Source of the DNA: JBCAWW01 sp039024315
GTDB taxonomy: Bacteria > Bacteroidota > Bacteroidia > J057
Length of the DNA stretch: 19,240 bases
Direction: 5' to 3'
Assembly (NCBI GenBank): GCA_039024315.1
Contig: JBCCQN010000156.1
Location: forward strand, 1 to 19,240
This document shows, in pieces, positions 1-6,336 of the stretch. The translations under genes and the position numbers were made by a program. The notes below the pieces were generated by a model, which was given only the letters and a program-made list of their open reading frames with translations, was not told the origin of the DNA and searched no databases. The first letter of the stretch is position 1, and every line of letters begins with the position of its first letter.

Positions 1-2
1 AA

Positions 3-425
3 AAAACTAAGACCGAAGCACCAAGAAGACTTATCTCGAGTATCGTAAGCTGTCGTTGTCCCCGCTGTCGTACGGGAAAACTCTTTGTCAGCAGAAATCC
101 CTACGATCTTCGCACTACTCTCAAAATGCCAGAAGAGGGCTGCCCGCATTGTACGCAGGATTTTCGCATTGAGCCAGGCTTTTATTTTGGGGCGACCTAT
201 GTGAGTTATGGTCTCAATATCGCCTTGTTAGTTGCGGTAGGCGTCGCAATCTCAGTATTATCTACGCTCACCTTTTGGAACTTTACCATCACTTGGACAA
301 GTATGGCCGTATTGCTGACGCCTGTCATGGCTCGCTTGGCTCGCTCTATCTGGATTCACGCTTTTGTCAGTTATAAAAGTGAAGCAGAAAGATTGGCAAA
401 CCCACAGCTATTGCGAGGAAAATAG
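3..425 (+). CDS. DUF983 family zinc-ribbon membrane protein (5' end outside window)
   Basis: The reading frame is open from the left edge to the stop, and no start codon lies upstream of the internal ATG at 126, so the gene begins outside the window. In the visible 140 residues a Cys-rich knuckle (CRCPRC, residues 17-22) and a second one (GCPHC, 46-50) form a probable zinc ribbon. They are followed by the IEPGFYFGATYVSY stretch that is characteristic of DUF983 proteins, then two hydrophobic segments. The ATG at 126 would discard the first Cys pair, so it is not the true start. DUF983 proteins are small (about 130-150 aa) inner-membrane proteins of unknown function, common in Bacteroidota, so only a few residues are likely missing. 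The family call is strong; the role is unknown. Confidence 0.88.
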   Translation, partial: KTKTEAPRRLISSIVSCRCPRCRTGKLFVSRNPYDLRTTLKMPEEGCPHCTQDFRIEPGFYFGATYVSYGLNIALLVAVGVAISVLSTLTFWNFTITWTSMAVLLTPVMARLARSIWIHAFVSYKSEAERLANPQLLRGK

Positions 426-475
426 TCTGTAAATGGAGGGAGAAAAGCCACCCCAAAAGATTGTCATATTCTATT

Positions 476-522
476 CAAACAAATTCTTTTGCTTTGGAGT
501 CTTCAGCAAAAGAGTTTGTTTG
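476..522. promoter_or_regulatory. 18-bp perfect-type hairpin in the leader of the secreted-protein gene
   Basis: CAAACAAATTCTTTTGCT (476-493) pairs with AGCAAAAGAGTTTGTTTG (505-522) across an 11-nt loop; 17 of the 18 pairs are Watson-Crick and one is G-U. It ends 20 nt before the ATG at 543. The stem is AT-rich and no separate T tract follows, so it is not a classic terminator. It could be an mRNA leader structure, an mRNA-stabilising 5' hairpin or a protein-binding site. The structure is seen directly; the role is inferred. Confidence 0.6.
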
Positions 523-542
523 GCAAGCCCAAAACCCAAAAC

Positions 543-1391
543 ATGAAGGCATTATTTTTTACGCTAGCCCTACTAATAGGCAGTCAACTATGGGGCCAAA
601 ACCCAAAAGTCGAGCTTAACTGGAAGATTGCGCCTGCTGAACCTCTCTCCTATCAAACGATCATGGACCCGATTGATAGCAGTAAAGTTGATTTTAAAGT
701 CGATGATGTTTTCCCCGATTCGGAAGAAAGTAATATGGAGGCGCAAAAAATGTTGCAGAAGCTCAACAAGGCCTTCGAAAGCATCAATAAGGTTTCAGTC
801 TTAAGTGCCGGCGATGATGGAAACATTGATGTCAAAATCATTGCCAATATAGATACAAGCATGACCAGTGGGGACTCTTTGTTGGAAGCAGCAGAAATGG
901 CCAAAAACTTCTTAGCTCTCAACGAAGGGGTAATGCTGCGAGGCTCTATTCATCCGCAAGGAGATATCCATAGCTTCTGGCTCAAAACCAAACAGAAAAA
1001 CTTATTGGCCTTGCTATTTGAGTTGCCTACACAAGCGGTAGCAGAAGGTGATGTTTGGTCCCTAGAGGTAAATTTTATCCTAAATGATCAAAATTTCATC
1101 TGCGACTCCGCTATCCAAATCAACCAAATCCAATTATTGGAGCTGCGGGAAGATGAAGGAGAGACGATCGCTGTCCTTAAGTACAATCTCTATGAATACG
1201 TAAAGGGAGAGTTTAATAATCCTTTTTCAGGCATGATCCCAACCATGATGAGTTTTACCTATCAGGGCATCGCTGAGTTTTCTGTTGATAAGGGGCGCTG
1301 GAAAAGCTTTGATGGTTTACTTGGGGTAAAAGCTTCGGGAGTGATGGATGCCAATACTCAGCAAGTGGTTTCCTTGATTCCGATTGAGTAG
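543..1391 (+). CDS. secreted protein of unknown function
   Basis: Encodes 282 aa starting MKALFFTLALLIGSQLWGQ, a clean Sec signal peptide with a probable cleavage after the GQ or G near residue 19. An in-frame TTG at 489 would add 18 residues, but it falls inside the 18-bp hairpin and would bury the signal peptide, so the ATG at 543 is preferred. The mature part is acidic, has no transmembrane segment and no Cys cluster, and contains alternating beta-type segments (for example VAEGDVWSLEVNF and the C-terminal region with GLLGVKASGVMD). This layout resembles the broad class of Bacteroidota periplasmic or outer-membrane-associated beta proteins such as DUF6263-like ones, but I cannot assign a family. 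It stands alone, followed by a hairpin and a terminator. Confidence 0.8.
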   Translation: MKALFFTLALLIGSQLWGQNPKVELNWKIAPAEPLSYQTIMDPIDSSKVDFKVDDVFPDSEESNMEAQKMLQKLNKAFESINKVSVLSAGDDGNIDVKIIANIDTSMTSGDSLLEAAEMAKNFLALNEGVMLRGSIHPQGDIHSFWLKTKQKNLLALLFELPTQAVAEGDVWSLEVNFILNDQNFICDSAIQINQIQLLELREDEGETIAVLKYNLYEYVKGEFNNPFSGMIPTMMSFTYQGIAEFSVDKGRWKSFDGLLGVKASGVMDANTQQVVSLIPIE

Positions 1392-1393
1392 GA

Positions 1394-1411
1394 GCGTTCC
1401 GCGCAGCGGAA
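1394..1411 (+). repeat. small hairpin repeat, GCGTTC-type (copy 1)
   Basis: GCGTTCCGCGCAGCGGAA lies 2 nt after the stop of the secreted-protein gene. TTCCGC (1397-1402) and GCGGAA (1406-1411) form a 6-bp stem with a 3-nt loop. Relatives with TTCTGC/GCAGAA-type stems occur near 7844, 13569, 17250 and 17275. Here the C-G pair replaces the T-A pair of the copy at 7844, so the change is compensatory. Confidence 0.55.
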
Positions 1412-1440
1412 TAAAAAATAGAAACTAGTGGGCTTTAAAC

Positions 1441-1472
1441 AAAAAGAATTCGAGCGTAAGCTTGTTCTTTTT
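1441..1472 (+). terminator. rho-independent terminator-like stem-loop
   Basis: AAAAAGAA (1441-1448) and CGAGC (1451-1455) pair with GCTTG (1460-1464) and TTCTTTTT (1465-1472). The loop is GTAA and there is a 2-nt TT bulge on the left arm. The right arm is itself T-rich and runs into TTCCCTC. It is well placed to end transcription of the upstream secreted-protein gene, and its A-rich left side could also make it work in reverse. The bulge and low GC make it less certain than the later terminators. Confidence 0.5.
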
Positions 1473-1598
1473 CCCTCTGGCAGCCTTATTTTCTACTTGT
1501 ATAGCTAGCTATGCGCGTCAGAAATGCCTTGACCGAGAAAAAAATACCTGCGCTTCTTAACCGAAACTTTTTCATTTAAAGTCCACTAGATTTACTCG

Positions 1599-1606
1599 TA
1601 ACTTCG
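1599..1606 (+). promoter_or_regulatory. candidate -7 element for truB
   Basis: TAACTTCG matches the Bacteroidota -7 consensus TAnnTTTG at all but one fixed position. An ATTT sits 21 nt upstream where a TTTG -33 element would be expected, so the -33 match is poor. If used, the whole heptad element (1624-1705) would lie in the truB mRNA leader. Confidence 0.3.
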
Positions 1607-1623
1607 CCCTGCAAACGGAGCGA

Positions 1624-1705
1624 TTAAGTACTTAGACAAAAGTATTCAGTATTAAGACCATTTTTCTTGCTACTGACTACTTTTTACTTTCTACTTCTTA
1701 CTTAA
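1624..1705. repeat. heptad-phased foldback element, copy A
   Basis: Left block: AGTA or AGAC motifs start at 1627, 1634, 1641, 1648 and 1655, exactly 7 nt apart. Right block: TACT starts at 1671, 1678, 1685, 1692 and 1699, again exactly 7 nt apart. AGTA and TACT are reverse complements, so the arms can fold back; the base TTAAGTA (1624-1630) and TACTTAA (1699-1705) is a perfect 7-bp pair. The element ends one base before the truB ATG. A second copy lies at 6208-6336. Confidence 0.7.
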
Positions 1706-1706
1706 A

Positions 1707-2411
1707 ATGATGGATTTTCTGGCAGGACAGACTTTACTTTTTGACAAGCCCAAGGGCTGGTCTTCTTTTGATGTGGTCAAGATGATCCGCAGTAACATAC
1801 GGATCAAGAAAGTCGGCCATGCAGGCACTCTCGACCCTTTGGCCACTGGTCTGCTGATCCTTTGCACAGGTAAGCATACTAAACAAATTCAAGGCATCCA
1901 AGATGCCGAAAAGGAATACGAAACGATATTTAAACTAGGGGTAACCACTGCCTCTTACGATGCCGAGCAGGCCGAGGAAAATCAGCAAGACGCTAGTCAT
2001 ATCACCCCAGCGGACATAGAAAAGGCGCTAGAGCAGTTTAGGGGAGATATCAAGCAGATTCCACCTATCTTTTCAGCGGTAAAGGTGGATGGAAAACGCG
2101 CCTATAAATCGGCCAGAAAAGGCCGGGAAGTGAAGCTGCGCGAACGCTTTGTCTCGGTCTATGAATTTGAGTTAATCGACCAAGGCTTAGAAGCGCCTCT
2201 TTTTGCCGCTAGGATTCGTTGTAGCAAGGGTACTTACATACGCTCTTTGGTACACGATCTCGGCCAAGCCCTAGGGGTAGGAGCATACATCACCGAATTG
2301 AAACGCACGCGTATCGGGGAGCATAAGCTAGAAGACGCTTGGCAAATTGATGACTTTGTCAAGAAGGTCAGGAGTGAGCGGCACAAATCAGATTCACCAC
2401 CACCACAGTAG
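1707..2411 (+). CDS. truB: tRNA pseudouridine(55) synthase TruB
   Basis: Converts uridine 55 in the T-loop of tRNAs to pseudouridine in the cytoplasm. The 234-aa product has the TruB opening LLFDKPKGWSSFDVV (residues 10-24) and the catalytic motif GHAGTLDPLATGLL, in which Asp43 is the expected nucleophile. Further family blocks are QIPPIFSAVKVDGKRAYKSAR (roughly 118-138) and CSKGTYIRSLVHDLG (about 173-187). The length fits the short TruB form without a large PUA extension. Start is either of two adjacent ATGs (1707 or 1710). ribF follows in the same direction, but a convergent LOR gene is inserted between them, and the truB 3' end overlaps that gene by 44 nt. The heptad element just before the start may influence its expression. 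Confidence 0.97.
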   Translation: MMDFLAGQTLLFDKPKGWSSFDVVKMIRSNIRIKKVGHAGTLDPLATGLLILCTGKHTKQIQGIQDAEKEYETIFKLGVTTASYDAEQAEENQQDASHITPADIEKALEQFRGDIKQIPPIFSAVKVDGKRAYKSARKGREVKLRERFVSVYEFELIDQGLEAPLFAARIRCSKGTYIRSLVHDLGQALGVGAYITELKRTRIGEHKLEDAWQIDDFVKKVRSERHKSDSPPPQ

Positions 2412-2856
2412 CGAGGATAAGTTCGTGATCTTCCTCCTCCCTAATACGAACGCCATAGGTATCACTCATTTTGAAGATGTCTTTAGAGACGCGAGCTACG
2501 GTTTCACCGGAACGCTCAAAGGTAAACTCATGGGCCCAAAAGTCGCCTTTAATGGTATAATCGTTGGGGCCTGGTATGTCTAAGGTAAAGCGGCGTTTGA
2601 ACCAAGAGAACTCTTTTTCTAAGATGGCAACGAGCATATCGCCTTCAATCAATTCGTAAGTCGCCTTCCAAGCGGCCATGGTTTGTTTGATCTTGAGAAT
2701 TTCTTCCCCGTCTATATTGAGCAAGGAAAGTTTATTGCCCCAGCTAAAGGGTTTACCCACTACTTGAAAGACGGTATCTCCTGCTTCATCAAAGATGTCA
2801 TACGACTTATTGAAGCTCCAGATTTTACGTTTGAGTTGATAGGATACTTTTCCCAT
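2368..2856 (-). CDS. LURP-one-related / Tubby C2-like (LOR, YxjI-type) protein
   Basis: The 162-aa product matches the LOR family pattern: an opening of short beta strands (QLKRKIWSFNKSYDIFDEAGD), then VFQVVGKPFSWGNKLSL, ILKIKQ, a strand pair around ATYELIEGD, the GDFWAHEF segment, VARVSKDIF, and DTYGVRI followed by a hydrophobic C-terminal helix (ILATVVVVNLICA). This is the order seen in B. subtilis YxjI and in phospholipid scramblase/Tubby-like folds, where the C-terminal helix is buried in a beta barrel. The biochemical role of bacterial members is not established. It runs against truB and ribF, and its 3' end overlaps the truB 3' end by 44 nt. The +strand frames across it are shadows. Confidence 0.9.
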   Translation of the reverse strand: MGKVSYQLKRKIWSFNKSYDIFDEAGDTVFQVVGKPFSWGNKLSLLNIDGEEILKIKQTMAAWKATYELIEGDMLVAILEKEFSWFKRRFTLDIPGPNDYTIKGDFWAHEFTFERSGETVARVSKDIFKMSDTYGVRIREEEDHELILATVVVVNLICAAHS

Positions 2857-2920
2857 ATCTTATGGACCGATATTTAAGGCAAAGGTTGGGTCTGACTTAC
2901 GCTACAATATAAAAAAGTCC

Positions 2921-2928
2921 TAACTTGC
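2921..2928 (+). promoter_or_regulatory. candidate -7 element for ribF and the PH-domain genes
   Basis: TAACTTGC, 20 nt before the ribF ATG, resembles the TAnnTTTG -7 consensus and the TAACTTCG seen before truB and the TonB receptor. No convincing -33 element is visible. A promoter of its own is expected here because the antisense LOR gene separates ribF from truB. Confidence 0.3.
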
Positions 2929-2948
2929 ATTTGAGATCATATTAATAC

Positions 2949-3887
2949 ATGAAAGTTTATCGTTCGCTTGAGGAGTATGAAGCTGGGGCCCATGCCGTCG
3001 CCACTATCGGTACCTTTGATGGAGTGCATATTGGCCACCGCACGATTTTAGAACGCCTCATCCAATCTGCTCAAGCCATACAAGGAGAAAGTATCCTTAT
3101 CAGTTTTCACCCTCACCCCCGTTTGGTACTTTTTCCGGAAAACAACCCCTTGCGCCTCCTGCATACTTTGGATGAGAAGATCGCCCTACTGGACGAAATC
3201 GGACTCGATAAACTATTGCTGATCCCTTTTACGAGGGATTTTTCTCGTATGAGTTCCAAAGCCTTTATCCGCCAAGTATTGGTGGATACAGTGAAGATCA
3301 AGAAGATTATTATCGGCTACGACCATCATTTTGGGAAGAATCGCGCGGGTGGGATAGAGGAGTTGCAGGATTATGCCCTGAATTGGAATTATGAGGTGGA
3401 GGAGATTCCTGCTCAAAGCATAGACGATGCCAACGTAAGTAGTACCCAAATCCGTAATGCACTCAAAGCTGGAGACGTTAATACTGCAGCAAAATACTTG
3501 GGTTATCCCTATTCTTTTGCAGGGGAGGTGGTGCATGGCGAGAAACAAGGGAGGCTGCTAGGCTTTCCAACTGCCAATATTGCTCCTGAGGAGGCACGGA
3601 AGATGATTCCAGCCAATGGCGTCTATTTTGTGAGGGTTATTCTCCCTAGCGGGGAACGCAAATTCGGTTTGATTTCGATCGGGGTGAAGCCAACCATGGG
3701 CGAATTCCAACGTTCGCAGGAAGTTTGGGTCTATGATTATGAGGGCGATCTCTATGGGCAAAACATCCGGGTCGAAATGCTCGAATGGATGCGTGGAGAG
3801 GAGAAATTTGATTCACTTGATGCCCTCATCGCACAGATGAACTTAGACAAAGCCAAGGGCTACGCCTTGATGGAGAAATATAACTAA
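2949..3887 (+). CDS. ribF: bifunctional riboflavin kinase / FAD synthetase RibF
   Basis: Makes FMN from riboflavin and then FAD from FMN, using ATP at both steps, in the cytoplasm. The 312-aa product has the N-terminal nucleotidyltransferase with GTFDGVHIGH (residues 21-30), GYDHHFGKNRAG (123-134) and SSTQIRNAL (164-172). The C-terminal riboflavin kinase domain carries GEVVHGEKQGRLLGFPTAN (192-210), SIGVKPTMG (243-251) and EVWVYDYEGDLYG (258-270), where Glu258 is in the position of the catalytic acid. Length is typical. The stop is followed after 7 nt by the PH-domain gene, so the three genes probably form one transcript. Confidence 0.97.
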   Translation: MKVYRSLEEYEAGAHAVATIGTFDGVHIGHRTILERLIQSAQAIQGESILISFHPHPRLVLFPENNPLRLLHTLDEKIALLDEIGLDKLLLIPFTRDFSRMSSKAFIRQVLVDTVKIKKIIIGYDHHFGKNRAGGIEELQDYALNWNYEVEEIPAQSIDDANVSSTQIRNALKAGDVNTAAKYLGYPYSFAGEVVHGEKQGRLLGFPTANIAPEEARKMIPANGVYFVRVILPSGERKFGLISIGVKPTMGEFQRSQEVWVYDYEGDLYGQNIRVEMLEWMRGEEKFDSLDALIAQMNLDKAKGYALMEKYN

Positions 3888-3894
3888 GCTTGCT

Positions 3895-4407
3895 ATGCTG
3901 TTTCACAACCCAAGTATTCCCCTAGAAGACTTGCCTGCCCTGGCAGAAGTCGAGGAAAATAAGCCAGAAAGAGGGCTCCTCAAACTCTCGATGATCTGGG
4001 CGGCGATCATTAGCTTTTTCTTGTTGCTAAGCGCAACGGTGGTCAGTTTTACGCCTGCCCCGACTATGGTAAAAGTGGGAATTTGGATCGGTATGCTTAC
4101 AATTGCTGGCTTTCTATTTTTAGCGTTCGCCAAAGGCTATCACCGCAAAGCCTATAGCCTAAGGGGACATGATCTTAGCTACCGTAGCGGCTGGTTATGG
4201 CATAAGATCACTACCGTACCATTTAGTCGGGTACAGCATGTCGAAGTAGATCAAGGTCCCATTGAACGAGCACTTGGTCTGGCAACTTTAAAGGTTTTTA
4301 CCGCCGGCGGTAGTAGTAGTGATCTCAGTGTACCAGGCCTTAGTCCCGAGCGCGCTAAGGAAATGAAGACTTTTATCCTCCAAAAAATTACTGGCCATGA
4401 CGCCTGA
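3895..4407 (+). CDS. YdbS-like membrane PH-domain (bPH2) protein
   Basis: A 170-aa membrane protein with two hydrophobic segments (about residues 31-52 and 61-79) followed by a bacterial PH domain of the bPH2/DUF304 type (about 84-165). The conserved start is AYSLRGHDLSYRSGWLWHKITTVPFSRVQHVEVDQGPIERALGLATL. This is the architecture of B. subtilis YdbS. The stop overlaps the start of the next gene by 11 nt (ATG at 4397), implying translational coupling with the YdbT-like partner. The pair is known to occur together in many bacteria. In B. subtilis they are linked to resistance to lipid-synthesis-directed bacteriocins of the amylocyclicin type, but a role here is not shown. Confidence 0.88.
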   Translation: MLFHNPSIPLEDLPALAEVEENKPERGLLKLSMIWAAIISFFLLLSATVVSFTPAPTMVKVGIWIGMLTIAGFLFLAFAKGYHRKAYSLRGHDLSYRSGWLWHKITTVPFSRVQHVEVDQGPIERALGLATLKVFTAGGSSSDLSVPGLSPERAKEMKTFILQKITGHDA

Positions 4408-5902
4408 GTTACCGCTTACGGAACCACAGCGTCAATCCCCAATAGCTGTGGTATTTATCCTTTATCGCTATCTCAAAAGGATGGTGAGGACCTTTTTTGC
4501 TTTGATCGTGCTGGTGTTTTTCCAGCGGGAGGACAATACCATGAGCTTTATTCTAATAGGGGTGATTACGATCTTAGCCGGCCAATTGATTTATGCCCTC
4601 TTGGCCTATTTTCGCTATACGTTTTATATAGAAGGAGATGAGTTGATCATCGAATCCGGTGTCATCGGTCGCAAACGAACGGGTATTCCTTTTGATCGGA
4701 TCCAGACTATTTCTTTTGAGCAAAACGTCTTTCACCAAGCCCTCAATGTTGTCCAACTCAATATCGATACGGCAGGCTCAGCGCAAGCGGAACTAAATAT
4801 TGATGCCCTCGTTCGGCCGAAGGCAGAAGAACTAAGAGCCTTTATCCTCGCCCAGAAGGCCGCGATGGAAGGAGAAAAGGTCTCGGAGGAAGAAGAGATA
4901 CCAGCCCTCAAAGCGGTAAAAATCGAGGAGCAAGAAGTGATTCGTCTCAGCCTAAGAGATCTTGCGCTAATTGGGATAACTGAAAACCACATTCGCACAG
5001 CAGGCATCCTATTAGGCGGTGCTTTTAGTCTTTATCAATTAGTGGAGGGAGAGTCTAGCGAGGCGTGGAATAAGTTGTTTACAGGCATTTCGGACTTTAT
5101 GATTGGTTCTAGCCTGCTCCTAATCGGGAGTCTGGCGGTAACGCTTTTGATTGTATCATTTGTCGTCAGTTTGGTCAGGACCATTTTGCAGTATTTTGAT
5201 TTTCGCCTTTGGCGAACGGAAAAAGGCTTTCGCATCAACGCTGGGCTGTTTAATCGCCGAGAGCAGGCTGCGGCCCGTAACAAAATCCAGATGGTAAAGT
5301 GGGTTACCAATCCACTGAGACAATTGATGGGCCTAAGTACGGTTCGTCTCTTTCAAGCTTCAAGCCAAGAGGTAAAGCGGAAACAGGCAATTAGCATTCC
5401 TGGTTGTCAAGATGCTGAGAAGCATAAGATTATTGAAGAAATCATTCCTTCTTCCGATCAGCTAGACTACCGTGAGCACCAGATCAGCAGACGTTATGTT
5501 GGGCGCATGACACTCTACTTCGGCATCATTCCTGCTATGTTTTTTGGTGGCATCACCTACGCCAATGCGGGTCTTTGGGCACTGGCGTGGCTAGCTTTTG
5601 TATTCTTAATATGGGCCGCCAGCAATCGCTTTCAAAAGCGTTATCGTTGGTACATAAACGAGCAAACGCTTCTCGTCCACGAAGGAATCATTGCTTCTAA
5701 GCACACTCTGCTAGCTTGGTACAAAGTCCAATCGGTTAGCATCAAACAGAGTCCCTATCAGGCAGGTAAAGACTTAGCGGATATCGTCTTATACACAGCT
5801 GCCGGAGACCTGAGGATTCCCTATATCGAGTTGCAGCAAGCGGAAAGCCTACGAGATTTTGTTCTTTATCAGGTCGAGACCACGGATAGAGACTGGATGT
5901 AG
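4397..5902 (+). CDS. YdbT-like membrane protein with three PH (bPH2) domains
   Basis: A 501-aa protein with pairs of hydrophobic segments (about 31-42 with 50-72, 203-217 with 234-262, and 373-408), each followed by a bPH2/DUF304 domain. The PH domains lie at about 73-152 (start FRYTFYIEGDELIIESGVIGR), 266-345 (start YFDFRLWRTEKGFRINAGLF) and 415-495 (start KRYRWYINEQTLLVHEGII). A Glu-rich linker (about 158-180) separates the first PH domain from the second membrane pair. This matches B. subtilis YdbT, which is encoded next to YdbS. The start overlaps the preceding gene by 11 nt. No terminator is evident after the stop; the next element is the tRNA promoter. Confidence 0.88.
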   Translation: MTPELPLTEPQRQSPIAVVFILYRYLKRMVRTFFALIVLVFFQREDNTMSFILIGVITILAGQLIYALLAYFRYTFYIEGDELIIESGVIGRKRTGIPFDRIQTISFEQNVFHQALNVVQLNIDTAGSAQAELNIDALVRPKAEELRAFILAQKAAMEGEKVSEEEEIPALKAVKIEEQEVIRLSLRDLALIGITENHIRTAGILLGGAFSLYQLVEGESSEAWNKLFTGISDFMIGSSLLLIGSLAVTLLIVSFVVSLVRTILQYFDFRLWRTEKGFRINAGLFNRREQAAARNKIQMVKWVTNPLRQLMGLSTVRLFQASSQEVKRKQAISIPGCQDAEKHKIIEEIIPSSDQLDYREHQISRRYVGRMTLYFGIIPAMFFGGITYANAGLWALAWLAFVFLIWAASNRFQKRYRWYINEQTLLVHEGIIASKHTLLAWYKVQSVSIKQSPYQAGKDLADIVLYTAAGDLRIPYIELQQAESLRDFVLYQVETTDRDWM

Positions 5903-5963
5903 TAGCAAGGTCGAGCGAGTTGACCGCGGCCAAAGGAAAATTATCACAAACTATTTCTCGATA

Positions 5964-5996
5964 TTTGGCGTAATACCTAAAAGAATTTTATATTTG
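5964..5996 (+). promoter_or_regulatory. Bacteroidota-type promoter of the tRNA gene
   Basis: TATATTTG (5989-5996) is an exact match to the -7 consensus TAnnTTTG, and TTTG (5964-5967) sits 21 nt upstream as a -33 element. The tRNA 5' end is 36 nt downstream. This is the best promoter match in the window. Confidence 0.7.
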
Positions 5997-6031
5997 CACT
6001 CGCTTTCAGCCAAGTTGAAGGCAAAATCCAA

Positions 6032-6105
6032 GGCGCGGTAGCTCAGAAGGTTAGAGCGCAGGATTCATAACCCTGAGGTCGGGAGTTCGATTCTCCCCTG
6101 CGCCA
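6032..6105 (+). tRNA. tRNA-Met (anticodon CAT), elongator type
   Basis: A full cloverleaf can be drawn. The acceptor stem is GGCGCGG (6032-6038) with CTGCGCC (6098-6104), including one G-U pair. The D stem is GCTC/GAGC. The anticodon arm is CAGGA, TTCATAA, CCCTG with anticodon CAT at 6066-6068 and an A-C apposition at 31-39. The T arm is GGGAG, TTCGATT, CTCCC. The discriminator is A6105. CCA is not encoded. The paired G1-C72 and the lack of a GGG/CCC anticodon stem argue against the initiator tRNA; a tRNA-Ile2 (lysidine) reading cannot be fully excluded but the body matches elongator Met genes of Bacteroidota. Confidence 0.96.
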
Positions 6106-6116
6106 CGATGATAATT

Positions 6117-6152
6117 AAGCCCTTACGAGACTAAACTTGTAAGGGCTTTTTT
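6117..6152 (+). terminator. rho-independent terminator after tRNA-Met
   Basis: AAGCCCTTAC (6117-6126) pairs perfectly with GTAAGGGCTT (6139-6148) across a 12-nt loop and runs into TTTTTT (6147-6152). Placement 12 nt after the tRNA fits it as its terminator. Confidence 0.85.
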
Positions 6153-6207
6153 CTTTGAAAATCTGATCCTGAGTGGCCCTATTGAAGAGCAAGCCTTGCT
6201 ACATTTT

Positions 6208-6336
6208 TTAAGTACTTGGACAGTAGTATCCAGTATTAAGACCCGGGAAAATGGGGCTATACGGTTCAGAGAGAATTTTCTACTCTGTACTGAATACTCC
6301 CGAAAGCTTTCGGGATACTTTCTACTCTGTGCTTAA
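6208..6336. repeat. heptad-phased foldback element, copy B
   Basis: Left block: AGTA, GGAC, AGTA, AGTA and AGAC start at 6211, 6218, 6225, 6232 and 6239, exactly 7 nt apart. Right block: TACT starts at 6281, 6288, 6295, 6316 and 6323, and TGCT at 6330. The single jump of 21 nt is three heptads and is filled by the perfect palindrome CCCGAAAGCTTTCGGG (6299-6314). The base again pairs: TTAAGTA (6208-6214) with TGCTTAA (6330-6336). The left block is about 85% identical to that of copy A. Confidence 0.7.

Larger units (their letters stand above)
1392..1706. other. intergenic region rich in structured elements
   Basis: This 315-nt gap holds, in order, a small repeat hairpin (1394-1411), a terminator-like stem-loop (1441-1472), a candidate -7 element TAACTTCG (1599-1606), and a heptad-phased foldback element (1624-1705) that ends one base before the truB start codon. 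Between about 1475 and 1590 I see no further structure apart from the short palindrome AGCTAGCT near 1504. Confidence 0.6.

Noticed and set aside
653..922. 89-aa minus-strand frame with hydrophobic stretch
   Set aside because: Antisense to the secreted-protein gene, which has a signal peptide and consistent codon use; Ser/Leu-rich content is typical of shadow frames.
1624..1705. CRISPR-like array
   Set aside because: Units are 7 nt without spacers, and no cas gene is present; it is a phased heptad element instead.
2347..2583. 78-aa plus-strand frame overlapping the truB end
   Set aside because: It is antisense to the well-supported LOR gene and resembles no family.
5859..6041. 60-aa plus-strand frame running into the tRNA
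   Set aside because: Overlaps the end of the PH-domain gene and the tRNA promoter and 5' end; no plausible product.
6032..6105. Initiator tRNA-fMet
   Set aside because: The first pair is G1-C72, and the three G-C pairs of initiator anticodon stems are missing.
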